Origin: Heterohyrax brucei
Lineage: Eukaryota; Chordata; Mammalia; Hyracoidea; Procaviidae
Assembly: GCA_028571685.1 (NCBI GenBank)
Contig: CM053143.1
Span: forward strand, 139,162,829 to 139,226,828
Direction of reading: 5' to 3'
DNA length: 64,000 bases
Position 1 is the first letter of the stretch. Each line of letters begins with the position of its first letter. The notes under the pieces are model-generated. The model saw nothing but the letters and a program-made list of their open reading frames with translations. It made no database searches and was not told the DNA's origin. The position numbers and the translations under genes are program-made. Below, in pieces: positions 32,531 to 41,257 of this stretch.

Positions 32531-35500
32531 TGTATATATATGATTTTTATTTGGGGATATCATTTATTTTCTATGAGGTTTACTTTCATTAAATGCACAT
32601 TATAGCACTCACATTCAGTTAGTTGTGTTCCCAAATCACTTTATGGCTGCTGCTGTAGTTTTACCAGAAACACCAATCTTCAGTAATTTTTCCCTTGCAT
32701 TTGTTTTACACTGCCTTCTAAGTTTTCAAAAAATATTTTATTGTGTTTTAGGTGAAAGCTTACACACAAATCAGATTCCCATTCAATAATTCACAGCCGA
32801 GCTGTTCTGTGACATTAGTTACAATCCCTGCAGTGCGCCAGCGCTCTCTCCATTTCCACCCGCCCGCCTTGTTTCCATCCATCCAGTTTCCCTGCACCTT
32901 CTTGCTTTCTCATCTTCACTTCTGTGTAAATGTTGACTATTTCATCTTACATAGTTGATTGTGTAAAGGAGCTTATTCTTCATGGGTGCTCTTGTTGATG
33001 TTATAGGCTAATCTGTCATTTAGCTGAAAGGCACTCTTCAGGGACTCTTTCAGTCCCAAGTTAAAAGAGTATTTTAAGGCATTAGTTTTAGACGTTCCTC
33101 TAAACTCTATCAGCCCAGTAAGTCTGGACTTTTTATGAATTTGAGTTTTATTCCATGTTTTTCTCCAGTCTAACCTGGACCTTATATTGCGTCCATGGTC
33201 AGAATGGTTTGTAGTGGCAGCCAGACATCCTTTAGTTCTTCTGGTCTCAGGCTAGTGGTTTGTGTAGGCCATTAGTCCTGTACTCATTTCTTCCTTGAGT
33301 CTTTAGTTTTTTTCACTCTTCTTTGCTCCACATGGGAAGAGATGAATAGTAGTAGTATCTTAGATGAGCACTTGAAAGCTTTTAAGAGACCAGGTGCTGG
33401 TCACCAAACTAGAACAACATCTTTATGAACTAAGCAACTGACCTACTTGTCCCATGACACTATGGTCCTAAACCTATGAACCCAGTAAATTAATCTCATG
33501 AGGTGCTTGTGTATATCTAGGAAATGTCTTTAGTTGTGTCCCCTATATGCTTTATTGTACATACAAATACATGCAGGACATGCAACCATGTATCTACATA
33601 TGCCCACAGATACACCTATATATGCTCACACGTATACTCCCATACAACCATATAGTACACTTACCTGCCTAGGATCATCACTTACACATTTTTTGCTTGT
33701 TATTACTTTTGTTGCAGAACTGTGTATGTTATAGCATTTACTGTAGCAGTCCTTTGTTCTTGCAAACCTCTCAGTGTCTTGATTTACCTTTGTCAGGTTG
33801 TACCAACTCCACGCCAAGTTGTTTGTTGCCTTTCCCATTTCCAGAATTAGTATGTGTCTGCTATCTGGTAAGTGATTCTCTCCATCTCCCCCCGCCCCCA
33901 TGCTTGGTAGTCATCAGAGAATGTTGCTTTCTGTGAGTATACCCGGTCTTGACTTTTTATAAAAGTAATATCATGCGGTTTTTGTCCTTCTGTTTCATTT
34001 ATTTCACTCAGCGTAATTTCCTCTAGATTTATCCATGTTTTAAGATATCTCCAGATTCATTATTCTTTCTTGTTGTGTAGCATTCCACGTAGTGTATGTA
34101 CCACAATTTGTTTATCCACTCATCCGTTGATGGGCATTTGGTTATTTTCATCTTTTACTGTGGTGAATAAAGCTGCAATGAACATGGGTGTGCATACGCC
34201 TGTTCGTGTCACTGCTCTTGTAATAGGGTATATACGTAAGACCGAGATTGCTGGATCATGAGGTATTTCTATTTCCAGGTTTTTGAGGAAGTACCACAGT
34301 GGCTGTACCATTCTACAATCGTATCAGCAGTATATAAGAGTTCCAATCTTCTCACAACATTGCTAGCATTTTTTTTTGTTTGTTCTGTTTTTGGATCAGT
34401 GCCAGTTTTGCAGAGGTGAAATAGTTGTTATCGTAGTTTTGATTTGCAACTCTCTAATCAATACTTCCTCTTAATGTGGTTGTTAGCCATTTGAAATTCT
34501 CTTTAGTAAAGTGTCTGCTCATGTCCTTTGTCCATTTTCTGATGGGGTAGTTTGCCTTATTGAGTTGTTGAAATTTTCTATATATTATACTCTTGTCAGG
34601 TATGTCATTACCAACTTTTTTTCTAAGTCTGCAGGTTCTCTTTTGGTAAAGTTTTTTGATGAATATGAGTATTGTTTTTAGGAGGTCCCAGTTATTTAGT
34701 TTATCTTCTGTTTTTCCTGCATGTTTAGTTATGTTTGACAATAGAGCCAAAAATTAGGATCCCAGCTTTGTCTTTATGCTATCTTCCAGTAACTTTGTGG
34801 GTTTACTTTTAACAGTTATTTGTTCTGTTTTGAGTTAGTTTTTGTATATGGTGTAAGATACGGATCTTGTTTCATTTTTCTGCGAATGGCTATCCAACTT
34901 TGCCAACACCATTTGTTAGAGAGAATGGCTCTTTCCCCATGGAATGGATTTTGACCCTCTGTTGAAGATCAATTGTCCGTAAGTGGACAAACTTACTTCT
35001 GGGCTTTCAAATCTGTTCCATTATTCCATGTGTCTGTTGTACCAAACCATTACCAGGCTGCTCTGACTATTGCTGTACAGTAAGTTCTGAGACCAGAAAG
35101 TGTGACAAGTCCTACATTGGTCTTCAGTATTGCTTCAGCTACTCAGAGTATCTTTCCTTTCCATATAAAGTTGGAGATTAGTTATTCCATTTTGTTAAAT
35201 AATGTTGGGATCTGAATTGGGACTGCATTGTATTACTGTTTTTAGCAGTACTGACATTTTTACAATGCTAGATCTTACAATCCATGAGCGTGGAATGTTT
35301 TTTCTGCTTATGTAGGTTTCTCTTGTTTCTTGCAGTAGTGTTTTGTAGTTTTCCTTGTGTAATTCTTTTATATTCCTGGTGAGACTTATTCCTAGGTATC
35401 TTATTTTTGGGGGGGTTACTATAAATGTCATTTCCTTTTTGTATGCTGATTTTCTATCCCGCCACTTTAGTGAACCCTTCTATTTGTTCTAATAAATTTC

Positions 35501-36196
35501 TTGTAGAATCTCTGGGATTTGCTGTATATGTGATCATGTCATCTGTGAACGAGGATAGATTTACTTTCAGAACCTCTCCACTGACAACACTGTTGGCTGA
35601 TAGGTTTGCATAGATGCCCTTAATTATGTTGACAAATTTCCCTTTTACTCTTATTTTGCTGAGAGTTGTTATCAGGAAAGAGTATAGCACTTCATTAAAT
35701 GACTTTTCTGTGTATTTTTTTCTTTTATTTATGTGGTGAATTAGGTTGATAGATTTTTCTGATGTTGAACAACCATTGCGTCCCTGGTATGAATCCCATC
35801 TGATCAAAATGTATCTTTTAATTTTTTTTTTTTTTGGATATGCTTTTGTATCCTGTTGGGTAGAATTTTGTTGAGAATTTTTGCAACTATATTCATGGAA
35901 GATATTAGTCTGTAATTGTTTTCTCTGTGGTTCCTTTGCCTGGCTTTGGTATCAGGGTCACTCTAGCTTTATAGAATGAATTAGAGACTATCTGTTCCTT
36001 CTGCACATACTGGAGTTGTTTGTATAGAATTGATACCAACTCTTCTTTGGATTTTTGGTAAAATGTTCCAGTGAAGCCATCTATGTCAGGGTTTTCTGTT
36101 GTTGTTGTTGTTAAGAGTTTTGTTTTGTTTTTTAAATGACATCTTCAGTTTCTTTTCTTGTCATGAGTCTACGTATATTTTTTAACCTCCTTTTGT

Positions 36197-36645
36197 GGAA
36201 CCCTGGTGGTGCGGTGTTTTCAGTCACCTTCTATGCATGTGAAAGCTGGAAAATGAATAAGAAAGACCAAAGACCTGATGCCTTTGGATTATGGTGTTAG
36301 CAAAGAATAATGAACATATCGTGCAGTGCCAGAAGAATGAACAAATCTGTTTTGGAAGAAGTACAGCAAGAATGCACAGCAGAAGTAAGGATGATGAGAC
36401 TGTGTCTCACATGCTTTGGACATGCTATCAGGACAGACCAGTTCCTGAAGAGGGACCAATAGCAGAGTGTCAGTGAAAAAGAGGAAGACCATCAACCAGA
36501 TGGATTGACACAGTGGCAACAACAGTGGGCCCAAGCACAACAGTGATTTTGAGAATGGCTTTGGGCTGGGCAGTGTTTCCTTCTGTTGTGTATAGGGCTG
36601 CTATGAGTTGGAACCAACACAGTTGCACCTGACAACACAGTTGTA
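36197..36645 (+). mobile_element. Chimera: AfroSINE head joined to RTE 3' end
   Basis: Twenty bases of AfroSINE head (GGAACCCTGGTGGTGCGGTG, 36197-36216) run straight into RTE sequence (TTTTCAGTCACCTTCTATGC onward), which continues to the RTE 3' end GCACCTGACAACACAG. The join falls inside the RTE ORF region. Template switching during reverse transcription would explain it. The element lies in the younger L1. Confidence 0.75.
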
Positions 36646-36836
36646 GGCACTCTGGTGATGCAATGGCTAAGTGCTCTACCGCTAACCAAAATTTCAGTCA
36701 TTCTAACCCACTGTTAGCTGTTTCTCAGGAGAAAGAAGTGGCAGTCTGCCCTGGAAAATCTGTGGAGCTGTTCATCTGATAGAGTCACTGTGAGTCAGAA
36801 TTGACTTGCTGACAGTGGGTTTGGACTCTGTGTTAA
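36646..36836 (+). mobile_element. AfroSINE, long type
   Basis: GCACTCTGGTGATGCAATGG head, long-type block GAAAGAAGTGGCAGTCTGCC and GAGTCACTGTGAGTCAGAAT end. It follows directly after the RTE chimera. Confidence 0.85.
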
Positions 36837-37205
36837 TTTAGGTAGGTAGTATGTGTCTAGAAATTTGTCCATTTCTTCTGGTTTTTCAGCAGAATTTTTC
36901 ACATTTTTTCTGTTATGGTCCTCTATTTCCTTTGTTTCTATTGCAATGTAATCATTTCATTTCTCAGTTTTGGTTGTTTTTGCTTTCTCATTTTCTCCTT
37001 TGTCAGTTTAGCAGTGGTTTCACAGAATTATTGATCCTCTCAAAGGACCAACTTCCAGTTTTGTTGATTTCTTTCTACTGTTTTGCTATTTCATTTATTT
37101 CTGCTCTGATCTTTATTATTTTCTTTCTTCTGGTGACTGTGGACTTTTTCTGGTGTTCCTTTTCTAGTTGTTCAAGTTGTTGGGTTAAGCAATCTAAACT
37201 TGTTC

Positions 37206-37235
37206 ATTGCCAAGTGCCGTCGAGTCAGATCCAAA
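37206..37235 (-). repeat. Very short AfroSINE-tail-like piece at the 5' edge of an L1
   Basis: TGCCAAGTGCCGTCGAGTCA, then GATCC, between the truncated L1 sequence and the putative duplicated flank AAGCTTTCA. It is the third occurrence of this motif in the window. Confidence 0.55.
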
Positions 37236-37666
37236 GCTTTCACTAGTATATAAAAATATAACTGAAATGTGTACGTTGTTCTTGTGTCCTAAAGCCTTGC
37301 TAAGCTCACTTATTAATTCTAATTAGAGTTTTCTACCTAGAAGATCATATTGTCTGAAAATATAGTTTTTTTCTTTTCAATTTACTTGTATTTTTTAAAA
37401 GTAGCTGTTGTGTTATGGCTCTGGCTAAGACCTACAAAGTACAATACGGAAGAGAAGTGATGAGAATAGATGTCACCTTGCTCTCAATCTTAGAAGGCAG
37501 GGCTAATTTAAAACATAGCTGAATTTAGAAATACAAGGAATGTTACTGGGCCTTGGTCTGTATCTTCTCTTAGCTTTGCTTTCCTGTATTTTGCATCAGG
37601 CAAATTTTCTTCTCATGAAGTCCTCCTGCAGGTTCAGGCATAGGTCACATGGATTTTAGTCTAGTA

Positions 37667-37913
37667 CAGTGATTATCAACCATGAGCAATTTTGCTCCCT
37701 TTCCCCAGTGGCATGGGGAAATATTTGAATATCTTACTTGAATATCTCAGGAGACATTTAGTTGTCCCAACTCTGGGAGGGGAGCAATGCTACTGGTATC
37801 CAGTTGGTAGAAATCAGAGGTGCTGCTAAACATCCTGCAATACACAGGATCACTCCCCACAACAAAGAAACACCAGACCTAAGTGTCAATAGTGCCACAA
37901 CTAAGAAACCTTG
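37667..37913 (+). mobile_element. MER20 (hAT-Charlie) DNA transposon
   Basis: CAGTGATTATCAACCATGAG to CTAAGAAACCTTG, with GGAGACATTTAGTTGTCCCA, GCTGCTAAACATCCTGCAAT and GTGTCAATAGTGCCACAACT. The flanks GTCTAGTA (37659-37666) and GTCTGGTG (37914-37921) match at six of eight bases, as expected for an old hAT insertion. Non-coding. Confidence 0.9.
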
Positions 37914-37921
37914 GTCTGGTG

Positions 37922-40122
37922 TGGTATGAGCTTGTCCTACACAATAATTTTAACTACAGTCCCCACATTGATTCTCACTGTACCAAATGAGTCACATGCT
38001 TATCTCTGAACCAATCACTGTGACCAAAGGTTAAATACACTCATTGGCTAAGATTTTGGCTAAGACTGGGCCTTCTGTTAACTCTTACAGCTGGGACTGA
38101 GATGGTGCCATACCCATTTCAACCACATGAACGATGATGTGAAAACTGACAGTCTACCAAGGTTTAAATTAATGTCTGACACCAAAGAAAGGGGCAAAGG
38201 TGCAGGTAGGCAAGAATACGAGATGTTTAAGAGCTCCCCCTTGAGAGCTGGTAAGAACCAGAGTCGAATGATTAGTTTAAATCTTAATAAGAACTTAGAA
38301 TACCAATCATAGAAATGGAGGCAGGCTAAGCCTTTGTACCGCACTGGAGTGGGATGCCTGGGGCCAATCTGATACTCAAGGTCCACCTGGGAATGGACGA
38401 GCCACTGGACTTGTTTAACAGCAGTGGTTCCTTCCCAATGTCATTGTCACAAGATGGGGAATACAGGTGACTCAATCTGGGAATTAGCTCAGAAATTAGG
38501 GTAGATGGAGGCAGCTTGTGGAGGGTTTCAGCAACTTAAGAGGTCCAGACAGAGGAAGGACAGCAGCTGATGTTGCAGGAATCTCAGACCCACACACATG
38601 GTCTGCTGAGGATTCCTTGCTCAGATTCTGATAGAAGGAATACTTTCACTAACAAAGTGGATTAATAGTTATATTTCAGATATCTTCAAAAGCTGTGGAT
38701 ATTCCAATACGTACTGATTGTGTTTCAAACATTTTCCCCTCTGATCTAGAAAGAAACGGGGAAACCTTGGATTTCATGACAGGCACAGTGTAAGCAGAAC
38801 TCTTTAACCATAGCTCCGTGGTAGGCTGCGCTTTTCTCTGGTTCAGTATTTTTCCACAAAAGGCATTCTGTGGGGAAAAGCTCTAGTCACAGACCCAAAA
38901 GGTAGTAGTATCATTCCCATTCAGCATTTCTGCATGGAAAGAGTAAGTGTACCTATAGAAAACACAATAAAGGAAGTGTTACTATTAAAAAAGAAAGTAA
39001 AGATAATAAAATCCTTTGCTACGGCAGGAAGAAGAAGTGCTTTGTTGTTGCTGGCTCTTTATGTGTCATTTTCTTTTTATTATTAAAGTTTAGACGAGTC
39101 TCCAGCTTCGGCAACCACCTACATGAGTGTGAGGTTAGTGCCAAATCATAATATTTTTGACTTAAATGACACTGTGGGACAAACTTGTTTGATACCTAGT
39201 AAAACGGGCTTTTACCACTGTTCATTTTCTTTCTGGTTTCCAAGGGGATTGAGTGTTTGAATACAGGAGCCCTTTGGAATCAATTCATAAGGTACTCACA
39301 GGGACATAGTAAGATGGGGACTGCTTAAGACTATTACTTTACCCAAAATAAATAAATAAATAAAACTTTGCAAAGCAATTTTCCACTTACCTTGCTCTGC
39401 AATAGAAACTCAGAGGCTTTGAGGACATTTGAAGAGTTAAAATAGGGTAAGTGGATTAATATAATTCCCTGATGGATTTTAAAGTTTTATATAGAAAAGT
39501 TTTTTGAAAAGTACCCATTAGCAAGCCTCAGAATTCTGGAAGTATCACAGTTTGAGGGCAACTTCAGGTTATATTAGGGCTTTGTTTGCCTGCAATTCTA
39601 TTTCTGAGATTCTCAGAAGGTTCATCCTTACTTTTCAAACTCTACCCACACGTTCTTGCAACCAGACTAAGAAAAAAGATCAAGAATACAGTGGTAACAA
39701 AAGGGACTTCAGGAGAAAAAATCAGCATGTTGTCCTTTTTTCAGTCCTCTTTTCTTTTCTGTCACAGTGGTGAGTGCTTGCTGTTTTCCTTCATCTCACT
39801 CCCCTAACCAGATGTGTTTTCATGTTCTCTCATGTGTGAAAAACCAAAATTAAAAAAATTAAAAAGATAAAGCAACTCTGTCTTCTTGGTGGAGAAGCAG
39901 GCATGAACCTAATGCTCACAAGTATTTGGCAGTGGAAGACAGTGGCTTAACTCCCAAGCCAAGAGCAGGGTGTTTGTCACTCTTATCCGCTGTCCCCTCG
40001 TCACGGCAGACTCAACATGAGAAAGGCTAAATGAGACAGGGAGGGATACTGCTGGTTTTGTGGCTCTGTTGGTGTCTGTGAGAGGATTCTCAGAGCAGGG
40101 AACAAAACCTACCCTAAGTTTA
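37922..40122. other. Probably single-copy DNA
   Basis: Two kilobases with no recognised repeat except an (AAAT)n run near 39347-39365. No gene is recognised; a 45-base exon-like segment at 39089-39133 is listed separately. It is among the least repetitive stretches of the window. Confidence 0.5.
39089..39133 (+). other. Exon-like segment, unproven
   Basis: Forty-five bases follow a T-rich tract ending TATTATTAAAG and are followed by GTTAGT. Two forward frames are open through it (starting FRRVSSFGNH and LDESPASATT). It holds two CpGs in a CpG-poor neighbourhood. I recognise no protein. A chance match is quite possible. Confidence 0.15.
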
Positions 40123-40312
40123 GCAACTAGTTCCCACCAAGTTAATTCTGACTCATGGTGGCCCTTTGTGTGCCAAAGTAGAAATGCACTCTATCGACCC
40201 AGTGACTGATTTTCTAGAGATCTCCAGGCCTTTCTTCCAAGGCACTTCTAGGTGGACTCACACTACTAGCCTTTTAGTTAGCAGCCAAGTGCATCAGCCA
40301 ATTTTGCTATGC
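40123..40312 (-). mobile_element. AfroSINE variant, antisense
   Basis: Subtype with GACTCATGGTGGCCCTTTGT, GGCCTTTCTTCCAAGGCACT and TTAGTTAGCAGCCAAGTGC. The same subtype occurs at 47956, 50680 and 63410. Confidence 0.75.
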
Positions 40313-40434
40313 TGTTCTGTCCAGTTTTAGGAACAAATGCATTCAAAGCATTTAACCTGGTTGAAGTTTTCAGCCATTTCTCGTGGCAGCCCTTCCTATG
40401 AGCCACCTTCTTTTCTCTAACCAGGTTTTCCCAG

Positions 40435-40819
40435 TGCCCCGGCCCGCGGGACAAATCAACGAAAGGAATGAGGGAGAGCCTGTGAAAGTAAACAGGAAAG
40501 GCGGAAAAATGGAGGCAAGACAAGAATCTGATCAAGCCCCAATTTTATTATCAAAATGAGGTATATTTATAGAGGTAGGAATAAAGGGAGGGATCAAGTG
40601 ACGTAGGGATGGAGTGACATTTGGAGTGAGGTAGTTGTTGGCTGGGGATTGGATATACATAGGACCAAGGCAGTGACATCAGGCAGGAAGTTTTTCCCGC
40701 GCGCGGGCCTTTTGAATTTCGCGGGCGCGGGCTTTTTCAAACTTGGCGCCCGCGGGCTTTTTCAGCCCTACAAGCTTCCTGTATGTCGGGGCCTGGGGGC
40801 TCACCCACGGCTCCCGACA
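40435..40819 (-). mobile_element. Class II (ERV2-like) solo LTR, copy 1
   Basis: Fossil LTR, 385 bases, minus-strand ends TGTCGGGAGCCGTGG and GCCGGGGCA. Its start resembles those of betaretrovirus-type LTRs such as the IAP group. An exact 6-base target-site duplication TCCCAG lies at 40429-40434 and 40820-40825, the length typical of class II. Minus-strand TATAAATA (40564-40571) is followed by AATAAA (40544-40549). A CpG-dense block (40695-40768) holds repeats of a GCGGGCGCGGGCTTTTTC-like unit. No internal region, hence solo. Exact flanks and retained CpGs suggest it is younger than the MLT1-like LTRs. Confidence 0.9.
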
Positions 40820-40825
40820 TCCCAG

Positions 40826-41251
40826 TAAGCTAGAATCTTGACTGCTCAAAGTTCCATGGTCCATGGTTTCTTTGTCACTGGAAAGGATGCACACTTTTCT
40901 GTTGCTCCAGTTTTTAAATCCCAGGTCAGTCCACTGCTGTCACCCATTTGGGTTCCATGCTCACACCCTGTAGCCAACTAACTAGAATACAATGATCAAC
41001 ACTTCCCAACAGAACACAGGGTTACAGGCGAAGAAGAAACACTTCCTCAAACCTGGTTCTTGAAGAAGCAAGGAGATCTGAATCTGGACAGGTAAATGAC
41101 ATACTATACTTTCCTAATCCCGAGAGGTATCTTTTTTTTTCTCTCACATGTGAACATGTCTGAAATCATGATACATGGCATGTCAAAGTTCAATTGGCAG
41201 AATTTCTTCTTTTTAAGCAGTACATAAAATAATGGTTCGTTTTATAGTCAA
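40826..41251. other. No feature recognised
   Basis: Sequence between the ERV2-like LTR and the RTE; no gene or repeat identified. Confidence 0.4.
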
Positions 41252-41257
41252 AAGTGT

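Larger units (their letters stand above)
32727..37235 (-). mobile_element. L1 LINE, 5'-truncated, younger than its L1 host
   Basis: Long afrotherian-type 3' UTR at 32727-34000 (GTTTTAGGTGAAAGCTTACA near the end), then ORF2. Translated minus-strand pieces: WDLLKTILIFIKKLYQKR and PIRKWTKDMSRHFTKE (34454-34750), and GKFVNIIKGIYANLSANS and SSFTDDMITYTANPRD (35454-35807; FTDD stands at the catalytic FADD). An RTE chimera and an AfroSINE interrupt it at 36197-36836. The outer flanks AAGTTTTCA (about 32717) and AAGCTTTCA (about 37236) look like a target-site duplication. At its 5' edge lies a short SINE-tail-like piece. Disrupted by stops. Confidence 0.82.
28890..37505 (-). mobile_element. Old L1 (L1M-type), split by many later insertions
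   Basis: Antisense L1 from its 3' UTR (CAGCTTTACTGAAATATTTT, TTTATGGCTGAATTAGTCC) through ORF2 (TTGAATCTATAGATCAATTT at 32207). It resumes beyond the younger L1 at about 37245-37505 (GTCACCTTGCTCTCAATCTT). It hosts an AfroSINE (29252), an RTE 3' end (29617), a short SINE-tail insert (30153), an RTE fragment (30801-32027) with an LTR and SINE inside it, another SINE (32392) and the L1 at 32727-37235. No usable frames remain. Confidence 0.75.

Noticed and set aside
40679-40894. Minus-strand open frame across the ERV2-like LTR, with a similar one at 62834-63100
   Set aside because: The shared peptide only reflects the shared non-coding LTR promoter sequence; neither frame starts or ends in a gene-like context.
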